Of a stretch of DNA of 45,548 nt, positions 32,848-41,102 are shown one piece after another. Made by a program: the position numbers and the translations under genes. Source of the stretch: Granulicella sp. L60 (GTDB lineage Bacteria > Acidobacteriota > Terriglobia > Terriglobales > Acidobacteriaceae); assembly GCF_009765825.1 (NCBI RefSeq), contig NZ_LMUR01000015.1, positions 391,130 through 436,677 on the forward strand, in the 5' to 3' direction. Position 1 is the stretch's first letter; each line of letters starts with the position of its first letter. The notes beneath the pieces were generated by a model, which was given only the letters and a program-made list of their open reading frames with translations, was not told where the DNA came from and made no database searches.

Positions 32848-34107
32848 TTATCCTTGATGATTTGCGATCTGGTCGGTGATGTCGAGGAGGGTCAGGAGGA
32901 TGCGGCGGAGGGCGGTCTCGCGTCCGGTGGGGTCGTACCACTCCTGCAGGGTGTGGATGCCGCCGCCTATGCCGCCGCTGCCGATGGCGATGGCGGGAAG
33001 GCCGCGGGAGATGGGGATGTTCGCGTCGGTTGAGCCGAGACGGGGTTCGGTGCGGAGGGCGAGGTGGCGGTCGACGGCGCGGAGGGTGTGGAGCAGGGGT
33101 GAGTCGTCGGGGAGGGCGGCGGCGGGGCGGTTGCCGATGGTCTCGATGTGGAGTTTGGGTGGTGAGCTGGTGGTGTGCTGCCGGGCGGCGGCGAGGACGG
33201 CGGCGTCGAAGATCTGGTGGACGTCGGTGGCGGTGGAGATGAGTTGGAGGGGGTCGGTGGAGCGGATGTCGAGGAGGGCGGAGGCGGACTCGGGGATGGA
33301 GTTGATGGAGGTGCCGCCGGAGATGTGGCCGACGTTGATGGTGGTCTGGGGGTTGGTGGGGAGTTCGAGGGCGGCGATGTGGGCGATGGCCTGGCTGAGG
33401 AGGAGGATGGGGTTGGGTGCTCCGGCGTCGGACCAGGAGTGGCCGCCGGGGCCGGTGATGGTGACGCGGAAGCGGAGGCTGCCGAGGGCTCGGGTGACGA
33501 CGGCGGAGGTTCCACTGCCTTCGAGGGCGATGGCGGCGGCGATGCGGGTGCGGTAGGGGCCGCGTTCGAAGAGGTGACGCATGCCGCGGAGGTCGCCTTC
33601 GCCCTCTTCGCCTACGTTGGCGGCGAAGAGGATGGGGATGGGTGGGGTGATGTTGGCGTAGCGGAGGGCGGCGATGATGGCGAGGAGGGCGGTGAGGCCG
33701 GCGGCGTTGTCGCAGATGCCGGGGGCGTAGATGCGGGGGGTGTCTTTTTCTTCGGTGGGGTGGATGGGGGTATTGGGGGGGAAGACTGTGTCGAGGTGGG
33801 CGGAGAGGAGGATGACGGGGGTGGGGGATTCGGTTGGGTTGGAAGCTAGTTCGGCGGGTGGGAGTTCGGCGAGGGCGTTGCCGGCGTCGTCGAGGTGGAT
33901 GTTGGTGAGGCCGAACTGGTGGAAGCGCTCGAGGAACCAGTTGGCGCGGGCGGATTCGGCGAAGGGTGGGGCGGGGATGCGGACCATCTCGAGTTGCCAC
34001 TGGAGGAGCTGGGGCTGGTGGAGGTGCAGCCAGTGGAAGGCGCGATGAACGGCGGTGAGAGCGGCGAGATGGGTGATGCGGCGCTGGGCGGAGGCGGTGG
34101 CGGGCAT
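32848..34107 (-). CDS. M20-family zinc peptidase (ArgE/DapE/PepT type)
   Basis: About 419 residues from the ATG at 34107; a longer frame to 34170 would start inside a repeat remnant and lacks family similarity. The two-metal motifs of the M20 family are visible: SAHLDTVFP (His/Asp), GICDNAAGL (bridging Asp), NVGEEGEGDLRG (catalytic Glu pair), STDANIP and a C-terminal His in IHTLQEW. The lid/dimerisation domain with GPGGHSWSDAGAPNP is also present. It probably cleaves small peptides or N-acyl amino acids. Its stop abuts repeat copy 2. Confidence 0.92.
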   Translation of the reverse strand: MPATASAQRRITHLAALTAVHRAFHWLHLHQPQLLQWQLEMVRIPAPPFAESARANWFLERFHQFGLTNIHLDDAGNALAELPPAELASNPTESPTPVILLSAHLDTVFPPNTPIHPTEEKDTPRIYAPGICDNAAGLTALLAIIAALRYANITPPIPILFAANVGEEGEGDLRGMRHLFERGPYRTRIAAAIALEGSGTSAVVTRALGSLRFRVTITGPGGHSWSDAGAPNPILLLSQAIAHIAALELPTNPQTTINVGHISGGTSINSIPESASALLDIRSTDPLQLISTATDVHQIFDAAVLAAARQHTTSSPPKLHIETIGNRPAAALPDDSPLLHTLRAVDRHLALRTEPRLGSTDANIPISRGLPAIAIGSGGIGGGIHTLQEWYDPTGRETALRRILLTLLDITDQIANHQG

Positions 34108-34131
34108 GTCTTTGGTGATTGTACGGGCGCT

Positions 34132-34196
34132 TGTCGTGCCGGACGGGCACGCTGCGCGCGGGGCGACCACTCCGTGGCTTTTTAACTTGCTTGCGG
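34132..34196. repeat. Truncated copy 3 of the terminal-inverted-repeat element
   Basis: TGTCGTGCCGGACGGGC aligns without gaps to the left arm of copy 2, continuing through CGTGGCTTTTTAA for about 65 bp. The right arm is missing. It sits between truA and the M20 peptidase, and the truA stop codon (34182-34184) lies inside it. Confidence 0.7.
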
Positions 34197-35003
34197 GGGA
34201 GGGGGGTGGGGGTCCTCCCGTCGGTCTGGATCTTTGTATTCGACCTCTAATAAGAAGAGGCCTTGGGGTGGGGCGGTGGGTCCGGCGGCGCTGCGGTTGC
34301 GGGCGGCGAGGATGGTTGGGATGGCGTGGGAGGAGATGCGGCCGGCTCCGATCTGGACGAAGGTGCCGACGAGGTTGCGGACCATGTGGTGAAGGAAGCC
34401 GTTGCCGGTGACTTCATAGAGGAAGAGGTCGTCTTGCTGGCGCCAGGCGGAGTGGTGGAGAGTGCGGGTGTTTGCCGATGGTGGGGGTGGATCGGCTTGG
34501 GTGCGGGTTGTGAGGTCGGGGTCAGCGGCGGCGAAGGAGGTGAAGTCGTGAGTGCCGAGGACGTGGGCGGCGGCTTGCTGGAGGAGGGCGAGGTCGAGCG
34601 GAAGCGGGCAGGCCCAGACGTAGGGAGCGAGCATGGGGGAGCAGATGCGTTCGCCGGGGAGGATGCGGTACTCGTAGGTTTTGCGGAGGGCGCTGTGGCG
34701 GGCGTGGAAGTGTGGAGGTGCGGGGGAGACGGAGAGGACGCGGATGCTGGGAGGGAGAGCGTGGTTGAGGGCGCGGTGGAGATTGGCGGCGGGGATGGGG
34801 ATGGTGAGGGAGAAGGTGGCTACCTGGGCGAGGGCGTGGACACCGGTGTCGGTGCGTCCGGAGCCCTGGGGAAGTACGTCTTCGCCGGTGATGCGGTGGA
34901 TGGCTTGTGCGAGTGTGCCCTGGATGGTGGGGAGTTGGGGCTGGATCTGCCAGCCGTTGTAGGGGGTTCCGTCGTAGCTGAGGATGATCTTCCAGTGCGG
35001 CAT
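34182..35003 (-). CDS. truA: tRNA pseudouridine synthase A
   Basis: 273 residues. TruA converts uridines 38-40 of the tRNA anticodon stem to pseudouridine. The catalytic Asp52 is in GSGRTDTGVHALAQ; the N-terminus YDGTPYNGWQIQPQ and the C-terminal FLHHMVRNLVGTFVQIG motif are diagnostic. The last residues (after DRREDPHPP) and the stop codon lie in a remnant of the inverted-repeat element, so the original C-terminus may have been altered. Confidence 0.97.
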   Translation of the reverse strand: MPHWKIILSYDGTPYNGWQIQPQLPTIQGTLAQAIHRITGEDVLPQGSGRTDTGVHALAQVATFSLTIPIPAANLHRALNHALPPSIRVLSVSPAPPHFHARHSALRKTYEYRILPGERICSPMLAPYVWACPLPLDLALLQQAAAHVLGTHDFTSFAAADPDLTTRTQADPPPPSANTRTLHHSAWRQQDDLFLYEVTGNGFLHHMVRNLVGTFVQIGAGRISSHAIPTILAARNRSAAGPTAPPQGLFLLEVEYKDPDRREDPHPPPPQAS

Positions 35004-35699
35004 GGCTCTTATTCGGACGGTATCATGCTTGGTGCGGATGGGTCGGTGCCGGGTGTGGGTCTACTCAATTCAGCGGGCGGCTTTGGTTGTGATGCGTGTC
35101 TTCTTGGAGGGAAGGGCAGGCAACAGCAAAGGCAGAAGCAGGTCCATGTGGGATGACAAACAAAAGGACGGGCAACGGCAAGAACAACCGCAAAGACAGA
35201 TGCGACCGCAAATCCCTGCGGGATGACAAGCAAAAGAACAGACAACGGCAACAGCACGGCGACAGCGACGACAAGAGAAGGCAGCAGAAGCAATAGTGGA
35301 TGCGGAGTGTCTTTGAGCTTCGATGATAAGGGGTGAGCGTTGCTATACTTAGGGCATTGCAGGCAGGGAAGATTTTTTGATGGATGTTGGGAACGAAGCG
35401 ACGGCTGGGTGCGTATACCTGCTCGACCGGAGGATTCCTGCAGGGCAGAGGTGTATGGGCCGGTAGCATTCTTTAAGAGTCGTCTGGAAGGTGCTGTGCG
35501 TCTTATTTAGCATTGAAAAATATATGGATAAGGACGGCCTAGCCGAGGTTATGCGGGTTCAGGTGAGGCTTTGAGTTCGGCTCGGTTTGCGCGGACGAGT
35601 GAGGGCAGGGCCGGAAGCGGTCAGGCAGAGGCAGGGAATCAACTGGGCGCGAGCTGGAGCTAATCCGGCCGTTGCCAGGGAAGAGTTGGAGAGCGCATC
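35004..35699. other. 696-bp gap between truA and the TolC-like gene
   Basis: No gene is convincing. Positions 35101-35296 hold a low-complexity CAACGGCAA-rich tract with two palindromic repeat units. TATACT at 35344-35349 is a possible -10 box for the TolC-like gene, without a good -35. The stretch 35460-35699 looks like a leader without recognisable structure. Confidence 0.5.
35138..35237. repeat. Dispersed hairpin repeat, pair of units (locus 2)
   Basis: Unit 3 (35138-35167) and unit 4 (35208-35237) match the locus 1 units: GCA-x-ATCCC-TGC-GGGATGACAA, then CAAAAG. Unit 4 keeps the palindrome ATCCC TGC GGGAT; unit 3 is degraded on the left arm. As at locus 1, two units lie side by side in a CAACGGCAA-rich tract, here in the gap upstream of truA. 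Confidence 0.75.
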
Positions 35700-37877
35700 G
35701 TGAGATTAAGAGATATGCAGGCGGCGGCGAGCATCGCACTCATGCTGCTGAGTGTGTGCACGCAACCGGCATTGGGATTGGAATTGGCGCAGCAGGCTGG
35801 TTCGGGGACACAGGTGCCGCAGACCGATACGACGGTGCCTGGACATCAGACGAGTCCGACGACGCCGGTGGCGGCACAGCCGGTGCAGAACGATACGACG
35901 GGGCAGCAGGGTCTGCCGCAGGCTCCGGCGCCGAAGCTGACGGAGCCGCTGTTTCTGCGCGATACGCAGATCGACTACACGAAGCCGAAGAGTCACCTGT
36001 GGAATCCGATCGCACCTTATACGGCGATCAATGTTCCTCTGCTTCAGTTGGGGAATACGCCGAAGCTGGATTCGCTGTTGCAGGATGGGAAGATTTATCT
36101 GAGCCTGGCGGACGCGATTACGCTTGCGCTGGAGAATAACTACGATATTGCGATTGCACGGATCAACCTGGATATCGCGGATACGGATCTTCTGCGGGCA
36201 CGGGCGGGATCGACACTGCGCGGCGTTTCTACGGGTCTGGTGACCAATACGCTGGGCGGTACGACGACGACGATTACGAGCGGCGGTGGACCGGGTGCGA
36301 CCTCGGCCGGCGCGGGCGGTAGCAGCACGGGTGTGGGCGGACTGGTGCTGAGCACCAATGGCGGCGGGCCGGTGCCTGAGAATCTTGATCCGGTGCTGAC
36401 GGGCCAGTTGGAGTATGAAGCGCAGCAGGCTCCGCAGTTGAACACCCTGTTCAGCGGCGGTCAGAGCGAGTTGACGACGGATACGGGGACGTACAACTTC
36501 AACTATGCCCAGGGCTTTTTGACTGGAACACAGTTGACGGTGGGCTTCAACAATACGCGCGTAACGACGAACAACGGGTTCAGCAACTATAGCCCTGCGT
36601 TGACGACGAGCTTTCGTGCGACGGCGACGCAGCATCTGTTGCAGGGGTTTGGCACGGGTGTAAACGGGCGGTTTATTCTGCAGGCGAAGAACGACCGGCG
36701 GATTACGGACTCGGCGTTTCGGCAGCAGGTGCTTTACACGGTGAACCAGGTGGAGAATATCTACTGGGCGCTGGTGAGCGCGTATGAAGATGAGCAGGCG
36801 AAGGAGCGCGCGCTGGGGCAGTCGACGCAGTTGACGTCAGATAACCGCAGACAGTTGGAGATTGGAACGCTGGCTCCGCTGGATGTGGTGAACTCGGACA
36901 GTTCGGTGGCGAACGACAAGCAGGCGTTGATCGCGTCGAAGACGAACCTGGAGTATCAACAGTTGTTGATGAAGCAGGCGATTGCGCGGAACCTGAACGA
37001 TCCGCAGTTGTCGAACGCGCCGGTGATTCCGACGGACCGGGTGAGCCTGGAGAGGCTGCCGGAAGAAGATACGAACCAGGAAGACCTGGTGAAGCAGGCG
37101 TATGCGAACAACCCGCAGATTGAGCAGGCGGTGTTGAACATGAAGAACAACGAGATCACGATCAAGGCGTTCAAGAACGGACTGCTGCCGACGGTGGATG
37201 CGTACGGGTTTTATGGCGGAAGCGGACTGGGCGGCGCGCAGAATCCCAGTGCCATCAACTTCGATAGTCCAAGTGGAACGGCACCTTACCCGCCGGGCAC
37301 ATTTCCGTCGATTGGATATGGGACGGTGCTGAAGAACACGCTCAACAATAATTCGCCGGACCGCGGTGGTGGCGTCAACATGACGGTGACACTGCGAAAC
37401 CGAACGGCGCAGGCGGATCAGGCACGGTCGCAGATGGAGTACAGGCAGTCGCAGATGCGGTTGCAGCAACTGTATACGCAGATTCGAATTCAGGTGATCA
37501 ACCAGCAGTACGCGTTGACCAACGACCGGGCGCAGGTACAGGCGGCACAGGCGGCGCGTGACTTTGCGGCGCAGAGTCTGGACGCGGAACAAAAAAAGTA
37601 CAAGCTGGGAGCTTCGACGACGGCGAATGTGCTGCAGCAGGGAAGGAATCTTGCGAATGCGGATAACACGCTGATCTCGGATACGGCGGCGTATGCGCGA
37701 GACAGGGCGCAGCTGCGGCAGCTTCTGGCGAATACGCTGGATCTTTATGGGATCAGCATTGAAGGGGCGGCGCACGGAGTTACGGGACAGGCTCCAGTGA
37801 TTCCAGGGCTGACGGCTCCGAAGGCTCCGGCTCCGCCGAAGCCGATCAGTGCGAATCCGGGTGCGGCTCCGCAGTAG
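35700..37877 (+). CDS. TolC-family outer-membrane efflux protein (long form)
   Basis: 725 residues, well above the usual 430-500. The start is GTG at 35700; ATG at 35715 is an alternative. A signal peptide (to about residue 26, QPALG) is followed by a Thr/Gln/Pro-rich stretch. Two TolC repeats follow: LADAITLALENNYDIAIARI near 140, and FKNGLLPTVDAYGFYGGSGL further on, with long coiled helices (YRQSQMRLQQLYTQIRIQVI). The protein ends in a Pro/Ala-rich tail. It should form an outer-membrane channel for an efflux or type I secretion system. No pump gene adjoins it. Confidence 0.9.
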   Translation: MRLRDMQAAASIALMLLSVCTQPALGLELAQQAGSGTQVPQTDTTVPGHQTSPTTPVAAQPVQNDTTGQQGLPQAPAPKLTEPLFLRDTQIDYTKPKSHLWNPIAPYTAINVPLLQLGNTPKLDSLLQDGKIYLSLADAITLALENNYDIAIARINLDIADTDLLRARAGSTLRGVSTGLVTNTLGGTTTTITSGGGPGATSAGAGGSSTGVGGLVLSTNGGGPVPENLDPVLTGQLEYEAQQAPQLNTLFSGGQSELTTDTGTYNFNYAQGFLTGTQLTVGFNNTRVTTNNGFSNYSPALTTSFRATATQHLLQGFGTGVNGRFILQAKNDRRITDSAFRQQVLYTVNQVENIYWALVSAYEDEQAKERALGQSTQLTSDNRRQLEIGTLAPLDVVNSDSSVANDKQALIASKTNLEYQQLLMKQAIARNLNDPQLSNAPVIPTDRVSLERLPEEDTNQEDLVKQAYANNPQIEQAVLNMKNNEITIKAFKNGLLPTVDAYGFYGGSGLGGAQNPSAINFDSPSGTAPYPPGTFPSIGYGTVLKNTLNNNSPDRGGGVNMTVTLRNRTAQADQARSQMEYRQSQMRLQQLYTQIRIQVINQQYALTNDRAQVQAAQAARDFAAQSLDAEQKKYKLGASTTANVLQQGRNLANADNTLISDTAAYARDRAQLRQLLANTLDLYGISIEGAAHGVTGQAPVIPGLTAPKAPAPPKPISANPGAAPQ

Positions 37878-37899
37878 ATTGTTTGTCAGATGAGAAAAG

Positions 37900-37928
37900 G
37901 ACCTGGGCTTTGGCCTGGGTCTTTTTTT
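37900..37928 (+). terminator. Intrinsic terminator after the TolC-like gene
   Basis: GACCTGGGC (37900-37908) pairs with GCCTGGGTC (37913-37921), a 9-bp stem with two G-U pairs, followed by seven T. It lies 22 bp after the stop codon. Confidence 0.9.
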
Positions 37929-38012
37929 GCGTTATATGGGTGGAGAGCCGAGAGATGACGGGCGAGTTAGTTCGTCACGCTTACCTGAGGCTAAGTGTAG
38001 GAGCTACAGGCG

Positions 38013-40199
38013 ATGGAGGCCTCGTTTGCACTAGACTGGATAGCTATGGGGAACGATCAGGTTAGTGAACACTTGAACTCTTTGGCGCAGGCTGCTTCGG
38101 CGTATCTGCGGTCGGCGATGCATCAACCGGTGCGGTGGCATGAGTGGGGCGAAGAGGCGTTTCGGCTGGCAGAGGCGGAGGACAAGCCGATCCTGCTGGA
38201 CATTGGCGCGGTGTGGTGTCACTGGTGCCATGTGATGGATCGGGAGTCGTATGAGAGCGCGGATACGGCGAGGATCATCAACGATCACTTTATCGCGGTG
38301 AAGGTGGACCGGGATGAGCGGCCGGATGTGGATACGCGGTATCAGGCGGCGGTGTCGGCGATCAGTGGGCAGGGCGGTTGGCCGTTGACGGCGTTTCTTA
38401 CACCGGATGGGAAGCCTTACTTTGGCGGGACATATTTTCCTCCGGGGGATCAGCATGGGAGGCCGGGTTTTCAGCGTGTGCTGCTGACGATGGCGGAGGC
38501 GTTTCAGAAGAGACGCGATGAGGTGAACGAGTCTGCGGGCAGCGTGATGGCGGCGATTGAGCATAACGAGTCGTTCATGGGACGGGCGGGGAATCCGGGG
38601 CCTGAGCTGGTGGGGAAGCTGATCGGGTCGGCGTTGAAGCAGTTCGATGCGCGGTCGGGAGGGTTTGGATCGCAGCCGAAGTTTCCGCACTCGGGCGCGA
38701 TTGATTTGTTGCTCGATGCGGCTTCGCGGATGTCGGCGGATGGGACCGAGAGTGTGAGTGAGAAGGCGAGGGTCGCGGCGCAGGTGACGCTGCAGAAGAT
38801 GGCGAAGGGTGGGATCTACGACCATCTGGCGGGAGGGTTTCATCGCTACTCGGTGGACGAGCAGTGGGTGGTGCCGCACTTTGAAAAGATGGCGTACGAC
38901 AACAGCGAGCTGCTGAAGAACTACGTTCATGCATACCAGACGTTTGTGGATCCGGAGGCGGCGCGGGTGGCGCGGGAGATGATCCAGTGGATGGATGAGT
39001 GGCTGAGCGACCGGAAGCTGGGAGGGTTTTATGCGTCGCAGGATGCGGACCTCTCGCTGGACGACGATGGAGACTACTTTACGTGGACGCGGGATGAGGC
39101 GGCGGCGGTGTTGACGGTGGAGGAGCTTGCGGTGGCGAGCGCGTACTACGACATCGGCGAGATTGGGGATATGCATCACAATCCGGCGAAGAATGTGCTG
39201 CATGTGCGGGGCACGCTGGAGGGTGTGGCGAAGGCGAATGCGATACCGCTGGAGACGGCGAGGGAGAGGCTGGCTTCGGCGAAGAGCAAGCTGTATGCGG
39301 CGCGGTTGAAGCGGCCGACACCGTATGTGGACAAGACGGTGTATGTGGGATGGAACGGGATGTGCATCTCGGCGTACCTGGAGGCGGGGAGGGTGTTGGA
39401 TATGCCCGAGGTGCGGGCGTTTGCGCTGAAGTCGCTGGACCGGGTGCTGAATACGGCGTGGGATGCGACGGATGGGCTGGCGCATGTGGTCGCGTATGGC
39501 GAGGCGGGCGGTAGTGGGGCGCGCGTTGCCGGGGTGCTGGACGACTATGTGTTTCTTGGTCATGCGGCGCTGGATGCGTGGGCGCTGACGGGAGAGATGC
39601 GGTACTACACGGCGGCGGAGGCGTTGATGGAGGGCGCGCTGGCGCGGTTTTACGATGTGACGGAATGCGGATTCTTCGATACGGAGATTGCGGTGAAGGG
39701 TGAGGTTCGGCTGGGTGCGCTGGTGACACGGCGCAAGCCTCTGCAGGACTCGCCGACGCCGGCGGGGAATCCAGTGGGCGCGGCGTTGTTGCTGCGGCTG
39801 GAGGCTCTGAATGGAAGGGAAGACTATGCGGTGAAGGCTCTGGAGACGCTGGAGACGTTCGCGGGCGTGGTGGAGCACTTTGGGCTGTATGCGGCGAGCT
39901 ATGGGCTGGCGTTGCAGCGGATGGTGCTGCGGGATGTCGAGATCTGCGTGATTGGGGACGATGCTGCGGCGAGAAGGTTAGAGGCGGTGGCGCTGGCCAG
40001 GTATGCGGTGAACAAGAGCGTGATCCGGCTAAGGAAGGATCAGCTGGGGGCGTTGCCTCCGGCGCTGGCGGAGACGCTGCCTCATCTGCCGGGACTGCAG
40101 GGTGAGGGAAGCTTTGCGGTAGTGTGCAGCGCGGGAGGGTGTCTGCCGCCGGTGTCTACCGTGGATGAACTGATCGATGCTTTGAATCGTTCGTTGTGA
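38013..40199 (+). CDS. Thioredoxin-domain protein of the YyaL/DUF255 (SSP411) family
   Basis: 728 residues from the ATG at 38013 (GGAG about 10 bp upstream); the ATG at 38046 is an alternative start. The N-terminal thioredoxin-like DUF255 domain includes QPVRWHEWGEEAFRLA, the CxxC motif WCHWCHVMDRESY and GWPLTAFLTPDGKPYFGGTY. An alpha/alpha six-barrel domain follows (DHLAGGFHRYSVDEQWVVPH, FEKMAYDNSELL), as in sugar epimerase-like or glycosidase folds. These proteins are widespread, but the reaction is not established. It stands as a single gene between two terminators. Confidence 0.93.
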   Translation: MEASFALDWIAMGNDQVSEHLNSLAQAASAYLRSAMHQPVRWHEWGEEAFRLAEAEDKPILLDIGAVWCHWCHVMDRESYESADTARIINDHFIAVKVDRDERPDVDTRYQAAVSAISGQGGWPLTAFLTPDGKPYFGGTYFPPGDQHGRPGFQRVLLTMAEAFQKRRDEVNESAGSVMAAIEHNESFMGRAGNPGPELVGKLIGSALKQFDARSGGFGSQPKFPHSGAIDLLLDAASRMSADGTESVSEKARVAAQVTLQKMAKGGIYDHLAGGFHRYSVDEQWVVPHFEKMAYDNSELLKNYVHAYQTFVDPEAARVAREMIQWMDEWLSDRKLGGFYASQDADLSLDDDGDYFTWTRDEAAAVLTVEELAVASAYYDIGEIGDMHHNPAKNVLHVRGTLEGVAKANAIPLETARERLASAKSKLYAARLKRPTPYVDKTVYVGWNGMCISAYLEAGRVLDMPEVRAFALKSLDRVLNTAWDATDGLAHVVAYGEAGGSGARVAGVLDDYVFLGHAALDAWALTGEMRYYTAAEALMEGALARFYDVTECGFFDTEIAVKGEVRLGALVTRRKPLQDSPTPAGNPVGAALLLRLEALNGREDYAVKALETLETFAGVVEHFGLYAASYGLALQRMVLRDVEICVIGDDAAARRLEAVALARYAVNKSVIRLRKDQLGALPPALAETLPHLPGLQGEGSFAVVCSAGGCLPPVSTVDELIDALNRSL

Positions 40200-40230
40200 T
40201 GATTTGGGCTGTTGCGATGTGCGAACGAAA

Positions 40231-40262
40231 TAGCCTCCGAGTCAGATTGGCCTCGGAGGCTA
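40231..40262. terminator. Bidirectional terminator between convergent genes
   Basis: TAGCCTCCGAG (40231-40241) pairs perfectly with CTCGGAGGCTA (40252-40262), an 11-bp stem with a 10-base loop. TTTG follows on the plus strand, with TTTCGTT after the stem on the minus strand. It separates the YyaL-like gene from the convergent PEP-CTERM gene. Confidence 0.85.
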
Positions 40263-40315
40263 TTTGTTGAGCCGTAGGAGTCTATTACTCCGACCCAGAC
40301 GAACTGAAAGCAGAA

Positions 40316-40918
40316 CTATACGTTAAAGAATTTGCGCTTTGCTGCGCCTGCCATTCCCAGAACGCCGGTGGCAAGCAGAGCGAAGGAGGATGGCTCAGGA
40401 ACAGGGGCTTGCGAGACGGTTGAGCTGAAGGTCGCTGTATCGCTGAAGGTGAAGAAATTGAAGCTGCCGCCGGTTGTGTTGAAGACGGTGGATGAGGCAG
40501 GGACCTGTGTACCGTCGGTTACCGAGATGGAGGAGTTGAGCGCGTAGTTGGTGAATGGATCGTCAAAGCCATCGACAGCGGCGATGTTGACGTTTACGGG
40601 GCTCAACTGCTCAAAGCCTGCGATGAAACCGTCCGCTTCGAAGACTTCAACGGGGTTGGTGAATGCCTCTGTGGGACCTGATCCCAACTGGACGGTGGCG
40701 GAGGAGAGAAGCAGGGTGAATTCGTCAGCGGCGCCGGAAAATACGACGTTGTTGGTGTTGCCGGTTCCTGTGATGGTGATGAGCTGGGTGACGCCGGCGG
40801 AGGGACCGAACAACGTGCTTCCGGTGAGGGTCTCGGTGAAGGTGATTGGGTCAGCGTGGGCCGTGACAGCAAGGGCAGGCAGGAGAAGAGTACCGAGGGC
40901 AAGGCAAATCGATCGCAA
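40316..40918 (-). CDS. PEP-CTERM sorting domain protein
   Basis: 200 residues with a TTG start at 40918, supported by GGAG about 7 bp upstream. A signal peptide (MRSICLALGTLLLPALAVTA, then HAD) leads to a Thr/Ser/Asn-rich beta-type mature protein. The C-terminus is the exosortase signal: PVPEPSSFALLATGVLG, followed by AAKRK. The protein is expected to pass through the inner membrane and be processed by exosortase; its role is unknown. Unlike its relative at 31796-32338, the signal peptide is in frame. Confidence 0.93.
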   Translation of the reverse strand: MRSICLALGTLLLPALAVTAHADPITFTETLTGSTLFGPSAGVTQLITITGTGNTNNVVFSGAADEFTLLLSSATVQLGSGPTEAFTNPVEVFEADGFIAGFEQLSPVNVNIAAVDGFDDPFTNYALNSSISVTDGTQVPASSTVFNTTGGSFNFFTFSDTATFSSTVSQAPVPEPSSFALLATGVLGMAGAAKRKFFNV

Positions 40919-41102
40919 CGTGATGCTCCATGATGGGGATGAGTTTATTCCTGTATTGATTTGTAAGCCCGGGACAGGAGCGATCTAGATTAATATTCGT
41001 GCGCGTTACTTTAGAGTGCGGTCTGCGGTGACTAAGCCCAGAGATGGCAGAAGTGACGGAGGTGAAACGGAACTTCCGAATCACCTCCGATCTGTTTGTC
41101 TG

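Noticed and set aside
32576..34150. 524-residue minus-strand frame overlapping the M20 peptidase
   Set aside because: It is in another frame of a well-supported peptidase, is dominated by Arg/Pro/His, and runs through element copy 2.
34108..34170. N-terminal extension of the M20 peptidase to 34170
   Set aside because: The extra 21 residues would be encoded by the repeat remnant and do not resemble the family; ATG 34107 is preferred.
38031..39878. 615-residue minus-strand frame rich in Arg/His/Pro
   Set aside because: It is antisense to the YyaL/DUF255 gene and has the composition expected of a shadow frame.
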